From contig CABSLA010000003.1 in assembly GCA_902478545.1 (NCBI GenBank), positions 45,280 through 109,279 of the forward strand: a DNA stretch of 64,000 bases. The letters are read 5' to 3'. Source of the DNA: an uncultured Collinsella sp. Lineage in GTDB: Bacteria > Actinomycetota > Coriobacteriia > Coriobacteriales > Coriobacteriaceae. A model generated the notes under the pieces. The model worked only from the letters and a program-made list of their open reading frames with translations, had not been told where the DNA came from and made no database searches. The translations under genes and the position numbers were made by a program. The first letter of the stretch is position 1, and each line of letters begins with the position of its first letter. Positions 1-7,412 of the stretch are shown here, piece by piece.

Positions 1-38
1 CCCCGTCCGCCTCAATCGGGCATACTTCAATCATTGTG

Positions 39-93
39 AAAAGCCCTAGGGCTTTTAGCGGCTGCGGGTACCTGTACCTTCAGCCGCATTTTT
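39..93. terminator. Palindrome plus terminator-like hairpin
   Basis: A perfect palindrome AAAAGCCCTAGGGCTTTT (39-56) is followed by a second stem, GCGGCTG (58-64) with CAGCCGC (81-87), and then ATTTTT. On the plus strand the second stem looks like a Rho-independent terminator for whatever lies to the left of the window. On the minus strand it sits downstream of the helicase remnant. Confidence 0.5.
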
Positions 94-168
94 CTTACTT
101 TTTGGACCCGATATGGAACACTGACCGGCTCTCACGGCCATAGCAGACACGTCTCGTAGCACCAGAAG

Positions 169-411
169 TCAGCTCTCCGTATCCATCACCGCCCAGCTCA
201 CAGGCGCAATACCCGGAATAGACATTAGACAAGAGGGACAGGTGGCCTGACAGTCTCCCGATTTTGTCCTGCGTTGCATCGAGGCGGAGGCATATGCCGC
301 CTTTCGAGCGCGAGTGACGCCGACGTATAGCAGGCCGCTTTCCTCGATAAGCCCGTCTGGCATTCTCCTCATATCGACAATCCGGCAACTTTGCGCGGAA
401 CGTGAGCACAT
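169..411 (-). pseudogene. UvrD/PcrA-type helicase C-terminal remnant
   Basis: The 80-residue frame contains the stretch GLLYVGVTRARKAAY, which matches helicase motif VI of superfamily 1 UvrD/Rep proteins (consensus close to RLLYVAxTRA). The frame stays open upstream of its first ATG for at least nine codons but has no helicase sequence there, and what follows motif VI is short and unlike a normal UvrD C-terminus. I read it as a decayed tail of a larger helicase, stranded in an accessory patch with phage-like debris. Other possibilities are a RecD2-like or AddA-like helicase; the fragment is too short to decide. It is unlikely to make a working protein. Confidence 0.5.
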
Positions 412-700
412 ATCAGCTCTGTCGCACTGAACCTGCGCCCCCGACTCCCAAGAAGCTCAAAGAGATCGCGCCTCGTTCAAATGACCAGAGCGGTTTGGGA
501 AAGTGAATAAGCTCCCTTTCCGCCTGCCACCCCCTCGCATATCCGCCACACACCAAGCATCGCTGGCTGCGGTTTCCCCCATTACATGGGACGCACGCGC
601 CTTACGACCCGCGCCGAGCCGTATGAACCCGTCCTCCAACGGCACCCGCACGCTCATCGCGTCCGGCAGAAGCGACCGCCGCATCGGCGCCGCCCCGGCA

Positions 701-1156
701 TCACGCCACCCCGCAGAATGCGATCCCCGCGCCGCTAAGCTCCGCCAGCACGGCGCGGGCCGCCGGCGTTGGCCCGCTCTCCACGCCGTCGCCCACGTGG
801 CGCGACACCTTGAGCGCCACCACGTCGCCGCCGTGATCCGCGAGCAGAGCCTTGGCCGCCGTTACGCTGCGAGCGCCCACGAGGCGCAGCTCGTACTCCA
901 CGCGCTCGTCCGTAGCGGCGGTCTTCACCGCCTCGATCTCACCGCGAAGCGCCTCGGCAGCCTCCTTGGAAGCGGAGGCATCGGCCACCTGTGCCTCAAA
1001 CTCCGCGATCCGCTCGTCCCGCTTCGCAAGCATCGCCTGGTAGTCGTCGCCGGCTCCGCCCAGGGCCGTCACTTCCCCTTGCTCCTGCGCGTCTTCCGAG
1101 CCCGCCTCTTGCTGCTGCGCCTCGTCCGCTTGCCCGCCATTCGAGCCCTCCTTCAC
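701..1156 (-). pseudogene. Phage scaffold-like coiled-coil protein, probable truncated remnant
   Basis: This is a 151-residue acidic protein. Residues 1-35 are Glu/Gln/Ala-rich and low in complexity, and residues ~38-80 are a strong coiled-coil candidate (AKRDERIAEFEAQVADAS and following). A helical segment with LVGARSVTAAKALLADHGGD comes next. The arrangement of disordered N-terminus, coiled coil and AKALL-type helix resembles minor structural/scaffold proteins found between portal and capsid genes of Gram-positive phages. No portal or capsid gene is nearby and the last 45 residues look unrelated to that family, so I call it a remnant cut at its 3' end. An intact gene of unknown function is the alternative. 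Confidence 0.4.
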
Positions 1157-1196
1157 GAGAACCGCCTTTCCGCTCGTACGGCAAGCACAACAAGAT

Positions 1197-1234
1197 GCCC
1201 GCCTGGTTACTCATCAAGAGCAGCCTAGGCGGGC
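1197..1234. other. Inverted repeat between phage remnant and sce7726-like gene
   Basis: GCCCGCCT (1197-1204) pairs with AGGCGGGC (1227-1234) around a 22-nt loop, and is followed on the plus strand by GTCAAAAAG. It lies just upstream of the minus-strand phage remnant. It could be a leader hairpin or an old insertion scar. No T-run supports termination on the plus strand. Confidence 0.3.
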
Positions 1235-1365
1235 GTCAAAAAGTCAACTGCGCATCGGAGCCGCAAGGCGGCAGTGCCCGAAGAAATACGTCCCACTGGG
1301 TTACACACACCGAACTTAAGAAGCGTTTTTGGGCCATCATGGTAAAATTCCCATCGGAGGTAACG

Positions 1366-2187
1366 ATGGAGACCATGCTACTTGATGACATAGAGTTGAG
1401 GGAGACTGCAAAGCGGCTCTACGATTCATACTCGACTGTTCTCTCCGAATCCAAGCTCATCTCCATCATCCAAGACGTCCTCGGCGACTTCGCCCCCGCG
1501 CTCGACTCCAAATACGCGGCCCGAAGGACCATCAACGACTTGGTGATGGGTTATTACCCGAACGAAGCCACCATCAAGGCCAATTTCATCGATAGGGTCC
1601 TCTTTCCGCTGAGCCCCGCGAACATCTCCATCTTCGAGCTTCCCATCGGCAACAGCCGCGTGGACATGTGTAAGGTCAACGGCCACAGCGCCGCCTACGA
1701 GATCAAGACCGACCTCGACACGTTCGATCGTCTCGAGGGCCAGTTGAGCGACTACTTCGACGTGTTCGAGACCGTCTACGTCGTGACGTCCGACAAGCGT
1801 TGGCAAGAACTGCCAAGCTACGTCCCCGAGGCCTGTGGGATTTACTCCTACAGCCAGGACGCAAGGGACGGCTCCTATCACTTCAAGGCACAGCGCAAAG
1901 CCATCAAAAGCACCAACCTGGACTCCGAAAAGCAGCTCGCGGTCATGCCCAAGCGCGCCCTCTGCGAGACCTTCGGCATCGACGGCGGGGGCATGTCAAA
2001 GCCCGCCATCGTCCAGGAGTGTCTTGCCGAGAACAGCCAGGCCAAAATCAACCGGCTGTTCAAGGCCTATCTCAAGCAACGCTACGGTGCCTACTGGGAG
2101 CACTTCTGCAAAGTCAAGCCGCGAATCTTGGGTATCGATTATGAGTGGTTCTACCGCAACAGGTTAGAGCCGGGGATTGTTTACTGA
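1366..2187 (+). CDS. sce7726 family protein with PD-(D/E)xK-like core
   Basis: A 273-residue protein that I assign to the sce7726 family, known as partner of sce7725-type proteins in mobile and defence-rich regions; its function is not established. The centre shows a nuclease-like signature: E91, D100 in NSRVDMCKVNG, E112-x-K114 in YEIKTDLDT, and Q126 in RLEGQLSDY. That is the order expected of a PD-(D/E)xK fold (inference from motif spacing). The start at 1366 is chosen because CGGAGGTAACG stands immediately before it; an in-frame ATG at 1339 has no such site. The last seven bases overlap, tail to tail, the stop of the convergent sce7725-like gene, leaving no room for a terminator. Confidence 0.72.
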   Translation: METMLLDDIELRETAKRLYDSYSTVLSESKLISIIQDVLGDFAPALDSKYAARRTINDLVMGYYPNEATIKANFIDRVLFPLSPANISIFELPIGNSRVDMCKVNGHSAAYEIKTDLDTFDRLEGQLSDYFDVFETVYVVTSDKRWQELPSYVPEACGIYSYSQDARDGSYHFKAQRKAIKSTNLDSEKQLAVMPKRALCETFGIDGGGMSKPAIVQECLAENSQAKINRLFKAYLKQRYGAYWEHFCKVKPRILGIDYEWFYRNRLEPGIVY

Positions 2188-3299
2188 AACACCCTCGAAG
2201 ATTCTGTTAGCTGCTGCATATAGCGGATAAGCGTGTACTTAATCCACTCGGCAAAGGTGCTTTGCGTGCCTCGAGCGTATTTTTCAGCAACAATGCCAAG
2301 GGCAAGGCAGTTCCCTTTGGGGTTAAGCGTGGCGTCGGCCAAGATGGCTGGGATGATGTCCTGGTAGCCGTTTGGCCCGCGATCATAGTCGTCGTTCACG
2401 AAGGTTTTGAATTCGTTCCTCGAGCCATCATAGAGAACGGCAAGGGCTCGCCCCTTGTTCGTTCCTCCGTATGGAAGGTTGTCGCGGAGTCCGCCGTAAT
2501 CGCCGACACCTTGGAAACCATAGTTTGCAAAGGTGTCGAGGTGGCTATTGTTGATGATGTTGGCATAGTCTCCGTTGGGGAAATCCTTGCCAGTGGAGTT
2601 TCTCGCCCTTGGAGAGCAAAGCGCGATAAGATGGGCGGGAAGATTAAGGCGCCGAAGCTGCATACACTCTATTGGCTTCGAGCGAATCGGCTGCTCGTTG
2701 AAATCATACAGAAGGAAATCGTCCGCCCGCAGAACTTGTTTGACCGCACTTTCATAGCCCTCAAGGTCGTCGATGCGAATCGCAATTCGCTGTGCCGGAT
2801 TATCCACCCTCAATTGACCCGCAAGCGCCAAAACCTCATCGGGTTTCAGCGCGTCAATGCCACGCTTAACAGTGATGATGGGAATCAAGTTTGGGTACGC
2901 AGCAATTCCGAGGACCTTGGTCTTGTATAGCCCGAGGTCTCTGTTGAGTTGAATGACGAGGGGAATCTTGTCAGGCTTATAACGGTATCTACTGAGATCG
3001 CACCTGAAGTAGTCGACCAATACAGGGCGATTGGGGAATAATCGGGCAATCTTCTCAAGCGTAACGTCATGCGGAGAGGACAAGTCCTTTACTGCTCGGT
3101 GGATTATTTTCCCGCCCTTGCAGACTTTCTCCTCGCGAACGGTTTCGCCTGTAAACGGGTCAATCTTATTGTCGTAGGTAAACTTCTCTTGAATGACCTC
3201 TACAAGGGGAATCATGTCGTCGCGTAACAGGCTCTTTTCCTGAAGAATCTTCATCGCTGCGAACTCGCTTTGCCGATTTTTGATGGCGATTACGTACAC
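2181..3299 (-). CDS. sce7725 / beta family protein
   Basis: A 372-residue protein beginning MYVIAIKNRQSEFAAMKIL with IPLVEVIQE soon after. This is the opening pattern of the beta/sce7725 family (a Y-x-P-style strand, an E-x-x-A helix, then P-L-V/I-E). Family function is unknown; repeated alpha/beta segments such as RPVLVDYF and IAIRIDDLE suggest a barrel-like fold (inference). Translation starts at GTG 3299, 12 bases after the higA stop, with GGGGGCGGAGCC in front, so it appears to be the third gene of the higB-higA operon. The sce7726 partner gene converges on it and overlaps by seven bases, whereas such pairs normally run in one direction. Confidence 0.68.
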   Translation of the reverse strand: MYVIAIKNRQSEFAAMKILQEKSLLRDDMIPLVEVIQEKFTYDNKIDPFTGETVREEKVCKGGKIIHRAVKDLSSPHDVTLEKIARLFPNRPVLVDYFRCDLSRYRYKPDKIPLVIQLNRDLGLYKTKVLGIAAYPNLIPIITVKRGIDALKPDEVLALAGQLRVDNPAQRIAIRIDDLEGYESAVKQVLRADDFLLYDFNEQPIRSKPIECMQLRRLNLPAHLIALCSPRARNSTGKDFPNGDYANIINNSHLDTFANYGFQGVGDYGGLRDNLPYGGTNKGRALAVLYDGSRNEFKTFVNDDYDRGPNGYQDIIPAILADATLNPKGNCLALGIVAEKYARGTQSTFAEWIKYTLIRYMQQLTESSRVFQ

Positions 3300-3310
3300 G
3301 GCTCCGCCCC

Positions 3311-4375
3311 CTAGTTAAAGCGATCCTTCAAATCGTTCAGTTCAGCAAATGGCACAAAGCCGTCATGCTGCAGGAAGGCGACGACGATCCCCGGAGGCGT
3401 TCCCTGAGAAGCGGCAAAGCTCTTTACGGCGGCGCTGGAAAAATCTCCAGTAGATGCGAACGACTGATAGCTGTCCTCGTCTACAAAAAACTTTCTCGCA
3501 TACACATTGGCACGCGCGTCGTCCTCGTCAGAACTCTTGAACTTTGGGTCATCAATAGAAATGTCTGTACCCTTCTGTCCAAGCCCGTCGAGGAGATGCC
3601 CAATCTCATGAGCAATCGCAAACCATGCATCGCCATGGGTCTTGTAGCGTCCGCTGATGTAAATAGTCGGATGCCCGAGATAATACGTTAGGGCGCCTCG
3701 TACCTTGGCGTTGGCGATAGCCGGCCTATAAACCAAGTAAACGCCAACCGAGTTGAGCAGCATGCGGCAGCTCTTCAGCGAAGCCATGAAATCGGTGTTA
3801 GAGGCCACGTCCTTCAAATAGGAGATGGCATCGACAAAATCCTTCTTGGAGTATTCGGGAGAGTTCTCAGTGTCGTTCTGCTCCTCAATCTCTTCTTTGC
3901 AGAGCCCCAGCCAAACCACAACGGCTTCGGAATCGCCACCATCTTGCATGAACTCGATTCCGTCGGGAACGGCATTCCCATAGCGGTCAAAGTCCGTAAT
4001 GCCGAGTATCTTCAGCATCGCGATAGCCTGCTCAACGAGGGACATGCCGCCCACACGTCCAAAAGCCTCCTTGAAATGAAACCTCTTGGCGATCTCCTTA
4101 AGGTCAAGCTCCTCCAGATGCGCCTCCTCGCGTTCGCGGGCAAGGTACTCCTGATACTTGACCTCATAGTTAAGCCAAAAACTCGCGGGAACGTCGGGCA
4201 TGACCTTCTCAAGCTTCAGCGCCATGTCCTCGGTAAGCCTGGTCTTCCCGTTCAGAAGCTGGGAGAGGTGGCGCTCGCTCACGCCGGTACGCTTCGAAAC
4301 TTCCTTTTGGGTCAAACCACGCGCATCAAGGTATTCCTTGATGATCTCGCCGGGCGCGACGATGAAATCACTCAT
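3311..4375 (-). CDS. higA: HigA-type antitoxin fused to ImmA/IrrE metallopeptidase domain
   Basis: A 354-residue protein. Residues ~8-62 form an XRE helix-turn-helix (PGEIIKEYLDARGLTQKEV, then GVSERHLSQLLNGK) of the HigA/VapI antitoxin type. The C-terminal half carries an ImmA/IrrE zinc-peptidase signature, AIAHEIGHLL, with H256, E257 and H260, followed by DDARANVYARKF. HigA antitoxins bind their toxin and repress the operon; the peptidase extension is seen in some long HigA proteins and may control antitoxin or repressor turnover. ATG 4375 is preferred because AGGAGAGGAG lies upstream; an earlier in-frame codon runs back into higB. It lies 22 bases after higB. Confidence 0.8.
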   Translation of the reverse strand: MSDFIVAPGEIIKEYLDARGLTQKEVSKRTGVSERHLSQLLNGKTRLTEDMALKLEKVMPDVPASFWLNYEVKYQEYLAREREEAHLEELDLKEIAKRFHFKEAFGRVGGMSLVEQAIAMLKILGITDFDRYGNAVPDGIEFMQDGGDSEAVVVWLGLCKEEIEEQNDTENSPEYSKKDFVDAISYLKDVASNTDFMASLKSCRMLLNSVGVYLVYRPAIANAKVRGALTYYLGHPTIYISGRYKTHGDAWFAIAHEIGHLLDGLGQKGTDISIDDPKFKSSDEDDARANVYARKFFVDEDSYQSFASTGDFSSAAVKSFAASQGTPPGIVVAFLQHDGFVPFAELNDLKDRFN

Positions 4376-4397
4376 AGCTATCTTCTCCTCTCCTAGC

Positions 4398-4712
4398 TCA
4401 GTGGTAGTCCTGAATATCCACGATGCAGACGCTGGTGATCGTCGTAAGGTCATCCGGGTCAAACTCCCCGACGGGACGGATGACCAGTCTCATGTTCTTG
4501 CTGAGGTCGATTCCCCAACAGCCCTCAAAGTTGCCGGTCAGCTTGTGCCTGCGCGGCGGCGGCAGATGGGTAATCTGCGAAAGGTCATTCGCAACCCGCA
4601 GATCGGAAAGACGATGAATGAGGTTCTTGGCTATCTTGCCGTAGTTCCTCGTTATCGCCCTCTGATCCTTAAGGCTCTTCTCCAGCGACTTGCTTGCATA
4701 TTCGATATCCAT
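4398..4712 (-). CDS. higB: HigB/RelE-type toxin
   Basis: A 104-residue basic protein of the RelE/ParE superfamily, HigB branch: MDIEYASKSLEKSL at the start, ending with a core like NMRLVIRPVGEFD and TSVCIVDIQDYH. HigB toxins are ribosome-dependent mRNA endonucleases and are neutralised by the following HigA. ATG 4712 is chosen because AAGGAGGTGGCG sits directly before it, and because the longer frame would have to be translated through the promoter and operator. It is first in a higB-higA-sce7725 operon, and the toxin-first order is typical of hig loci. Confidence 0.78.
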   Translation of the reverse strand: MDIEYASKSLEKSLKDQRAITRNYGKIAKNLIHRLSDLRVANDLSQITHLPPPRRHKLTGNFEGCWGIDLSKNMRLVIRPVGEFDPDDLTTITSVCIVDIQDYH

Positions 4713-4731
4713 CGCCACCTCCTTTGATAGA

Positions 4732-4760
4732 AGGATATTGCAATTGACCTCTGAGGTCAA
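4732..4760 (-). promoter_or_regulatory. higBA promoter
   Basis: On the minus strand TTGACC (4760-4755) and TATCCT (4737-4732) are separated by exactly 17 bases, giving a sigma-70 type promoter with transcription starting near 4725, just ahead of the Shine-Dalgarno of higB. The -35 hexamer lies inside the palindromic operator, so repressor binding would block it. Confidence 0.65.
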
Positions 4761-4779
4761 TATTGACTTTTAAGATCAA
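4744..4779. promoter_or_regulatory. Tandem palindromic operators upstream of higBA
   Basis: TTGACCTCTGAGGTCAA (4744-4760) is a perfect 8+1+8 palindrome. TTGACTTTTAAGATCAA (4763-4779) is a second, imperfect copy whose centre lies 19 bp away, close to two helical turns. Position over the -35 box and adjacency to a HigA protein suggest autoregulation by HigA (inference). Confidence 0.65.
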
Positions 4780-5101
4780 TTTAATTCTGTACCTAGACCA
4801 CTCAGACTGATACTCGTCTGACGTTAGGGTTTTCTAATGAGCGGTGCCACCTCTTAAATACTCTCGCATAAACCGCCCAATCTCTTCTCCGAAAACGCTC
4901 AAGCCGCCCGATGCAATAAGCTCTGGATGCACCCTAACCCCATTAATATCCCAGCCATCATCCCTGACATGCTGGAATTCAGTGAAATGCCCGCCACTCA
5001 CAGGGCTGCCGCATGGATACAAAATGGGACGTAAATATCAAAATTCCGCGCACATCCCGGCGCCAAACCACGTTATGCCCTATAGGAGGTGAGGGAAGAG
5101 A
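4780..5101. other. Region between higBA and the ECF operon
   Basis: About 320 bases without a convincing intact gene. It holds a short minus-strand frame (4834-5022, listed separately). It ends with TATAGGAGGTGAGG, the ribosome binding site of the sigma gene. No clear promoter for the sigma gene was identified. Confidence 0.4.
4834..5022 (-). pseudogene. Short unrecognised frame, possible gene remnant
   Basis: A 62-residue frame opening at TTG, with composition that looks protein-like (VSGGHFTEFQHVRDDG, then GGLSVFGEEIGRFMREYL) rather than like an antisense shadow. It has no Shine-Dalgarno. The frame runs a few codons further back, to a TGA, without a better start. I do not recognise it; it may be the C-terminal end of a lost gene. 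Confidence 0.25.
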
Positions 5102-5638
5102 ATGCATAGCTTTCCATACGGCAGCAACGGCAGGGCGGACGCGCCAGGCCGCGAGAACGACTCTTTGGTAGGGCGCTTCGCAGAGGAGCACTACGACAAG
5201 GTATACCGCTACTGCGCGCGAAGGCTCCCCTCGAAAGAGGATGCCCAAGACGTGACGCAGGAGGTGTTCCTTCGGCTCGTGCGGAGCGATGCGCTATACG
5301 CCGAGCATGGAAAGCCCCTTGCGTATCTCTACGCCTGCGCGCGCAATGTCTGTGCCGACTTCTACCGAGGTCAGAGACCGGTTGGTGCCTTGGACGAGGA
5401 CGATGTGCAGACAATTCCTGACGTGCGGCATGCAGACATGGACGGACGGCTGACCATGGCGGGTGCCCTCGCCCGCCTTACGGAAGAGGAGCGCGAGGTC
5501 ATCGAGCTTCGCTACGGCCAGGACCTGCCTATGTCCGATATCTCCGCCGTGACGGGGAAGTCGAGGTTCGCTCTCTATCGAATCGAGCGGCGCGCGCTCG
5601 GCAGGCTCAAGGAACTGATGGGAGAAGGCAATGGATGA
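5102..5638 (+). CDS. ECF-type RNA polymerase sigma factor
   Basis: A 178-residue sigma-70 family protein. Region 2 spans ~25-90 (FAEEHYDKVYRYCARRL, then EDAQDVTQEVFLRL, the usual polymerase-binding and -10 helix). Region 4 lies at ~125-172 (LTEEEREVIELRYGQDLPM, ISAVTGKSRFALYRIERRA), with the linker between; no region 3 is present, as expected for an extracytoplasmic-function sigma. AGGAGGTGAGGGAAGAG precedes the ATG. Its stop overlaps the start of the next gene by eight bases, so it heads a four-gene operon with a membrane protein and an ABC transporter. No zinc-binding anti-sigma motif is present; the next gene may take that role. Confidence 0.85.
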   Translation: MHSFPYGSNGRADAPGRENDSLVGRFAEEHYDKVYRYCARRLPSKEDAQDVTQEVFLRLVRSDALYAEHGKPLAYLYACARNVCADFYRGQRPVGALDEDDVQTIPDVRHADMDGRLTMAGALARLTEEEREVIELRYGQDLPMSDISAVTGKSRFALYRIERRALGRLKELMGEGNG

Positions 5639-6416
5639 CTCGAAGCTAAAGGATGCGCTGAGGAGCTACTACGCCGCCGACGCGGCATCCCCCGATGCCT
5701 CGGCGCGCAAGCGCACCTTGCTGCTCGTGGAAGCAGAGGCGGCTCGCGCCTGCGGAGGCGCGAGGGAGGCGGATTACATCCCGCTCTGGCGGTTCGTCGC
5801 GAGCCAAGTCCGGTTCGTGCGTCCCTGGGCATGGATGCTCCAGATCGCGCTTCTGGCATGCATGCTCGTTCTCGTCGGCGTGATCGGCCCGCGCTCGGGA
5901 AGTCCCGTCGTCGTCATGGCGGCATCGGCCCTCTCGGTTGCCATAGCGGCACCATCGGTATTCAAGAGCTTCGAGACCCGCGTCTGCGAGATGGAGTACT
6001 CGTGCCGGTTCAGCTGCGTGCAAGTGTTGGCGAGCAGGCTTTTGCTTTTCGGCCTTGCCGACGTGCTTTGGATTACGCTCTCCGTTGCGGCAGTGCCAAC
6101 GCTCGCGGGGATCGACGCGCTTCGCGTACTGCTGTACGCATGCACGCCGTTCTTCTGCTCGTGTGCCGCCTGCTTCTATGCGGCGCGCCGTCTGCCGGGC
6201 AACTCGCTCGTCGCCAGCGTCGCCCCTGCGATGTCCGTACTCGCAGCGCTCTGGCTGCTGAGCACGGCGTTCCCCCTCTGGTACGAGGGCGCGTCTCTCG
6301 CCGTATGGGTCACGGCGCTCATGGCCTCCATGGCGCTCACCGCCCTGGAGGCGTCAAGGCTCATACGCTGCGTCTCAGGCGGCCTCTCGCCACGCCCGTC
6401 AAAGGCGGCACTCTAG
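5631..6416 (+). CDS. Membrane protein, possible ECF anti-sigma partner
   Basis: A 261-residue protein with a soluble, charged N-terminus of ~60 residues (MDDSKLKDALRSYYAADAAS) and then five or six hydrophobic segments, beginning near WMLQIALLACMLVLVGVIG. Such a cytoplasmic N-terminal domain before membrane spans, encoded directly after and overlapping an ECF sigma gene by eight bases, is the usual layout of an anti-sigma factor. However, there is no HxxxCxxC zinc motif and I recognise no family. An auxiliary subunit of the ABC transporter encoded downstream is the alternative. The coupling is seen; the function is inferred. Confidence 0.5.
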   Translation: MDDSKLKDALRSYYAADAASPDASARKRTLLLVEAEAARACGGAREADYIPLWRFVASQVRFVRPWAWMLQIALLACMLVLVGVIGPRSGSPVVVMAASALSVAIAAPSVFKSFETRVCEMEYSCRFSCVQVLASRLLLFGLADVLWITLSVAAVPTLAGIDALRVLLYACTPFFCSCAACFYAARRLPGNSLVASVAPAMSVLAALWLLSTAFPLWYEGASLAVWVTALMASMALTALEASRLIRCVSGGLSPRPSKAAL

Positions 6417-6464
6417 CTCTCCTCCTGCATGCCTGCAACATCGAACGAAGGACAAGGAACGAAC

Positions 6465-7412
6465 ATGGAACTCAGGCTTGACAGGCTCACCAAGCAGTTC
6501 GGCAGCCATATCGCCGTCGACCGCGTGAGCTTCAGCTTCACGCCCGGCGTCTACGGCCTACTCGGGGCCAACGGCGCAGGCAAGACCACGCTCATGCGCA
6601 TGATATGCGACGTCATGAGGCCGACATCGGGAAGCGTGTTGTTCGGGGGCACCCCCATAGACCAGCTTGGCGACGGCTATCGGGCGCGCCTCGGGTACCT
6701 GCCCCAGGACTTCGGCTACTACCCGGACTTCACGGCCTGCGATTTCATGATGTACCTGGCATCGCTCAAGGGGCTCACCGCGCAGCAGGCGAAAGTGCGT
6801 ACGCGCGAACTCCTGGGAGTTGTCGGTCTCGCAGAGGCCGCAAAGCGGAAGGTCAAGACCTTCTCCGGCGGCATGAAGCAGCGGCTCGGCATCGCCCAGG
6901 CGGTGCTCAACGACCCGTCTGTCCTCGTGCTCGACGAGCCCACCGCAGGGCTCGACCCCAAGGAGCGCGTCCGCTTCCGCAACCTCATATCCTCTCTCGC
7001 CCAAGACAAGATCGTCATCCTTTCCACGCACATCGTCTCTGATGTGGAGTACATCGCCGACGAGATCCTCGTGATGCGCGCTGGCGGCATCATCACGACG
7101 GGCACGGTCGACGAGATCACAGGGGACATCAGGGGATGCGTCTGGGAGTGCACTGTCGCCCCGAGGGAGGCAGACGCCATGTCGGCATCGCTCACGGTGG
7201 GCAACATCCACTACGCCCAGGACGGCTCTGCCATTGTTCGCGTGGTGGCGCAGCAGCGCCCGCATCCGAGCGCGCGCGCCGTGGAGCCGACGCTGGAGGA
7301 CGTCTACCTCTACCTCTTCCAGGAGCAGTCCAGGGGCCTGCCGGTTTCGCGGACGAAAGCGGAAGCGGGACGGGACGCAATCGCACGCAGGAAAGGAGCG
7401 CGCCGTGGGTAG
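6465..7412 (+). CDS. ABC-2 type transporter ATP-binding protein
   Basis: A 315-residue ATPase subunit. Walker A is GANGAGKTTLMR, the Q-loop is in YLPQDFGYYPD, the signature is FSGGMKQRLGIAQ, Walker B is VLVLDEPTAGLDP, and the switch His is in ILSTHIVSDVEY. A C-terminal extension beyond residue ~215 is typical of drug/lantibiotic-type exporters. I choose ATG 6465 over an in-frame ATG at 6429 because homologous proteins begin close to MELRLDRLTK and AGGACAAGGAAC precedes it. Its last eight bases overlap the permease gene. The partner permease and the ECF sigma suggest stress-inducible export, but the substrate is unknown. Confidence 0.85.
   Translation: MELRLDRLTKQFGSHIAVDRVSFSFTPGVYGLLGANGAGKTTLMRMICDVMRPTSGSVLFGGTPIDQLGDGYRARLGYLPQDFGYYPDFTACDFMMYLASLKGLTAQQAKVRTRELLGVVGLAEAAKRKVKTFSGGMKQRLGIAQAVLNDPSVLVLDEPTAGLDPKERVRFRNLISSLAQDKIVILSTHIVSDVEYIADEILVMRAGGIITTGTVDEITGDIRGCVWECTVAPREADAMSASLTVGNIHYAQDGSAIVRVVAQQRPHPSARAVEPTLEDVYLYLFQEQSRGLPVSRTKAEAGRDAIARRKGARRG

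Noticed and set aside
457..684. 75-residue minus-strand frame
   Set aside because: Arg/Gly-rich, no binding site and no recognisable motif. The gap 412-700 holds nothing I can support.
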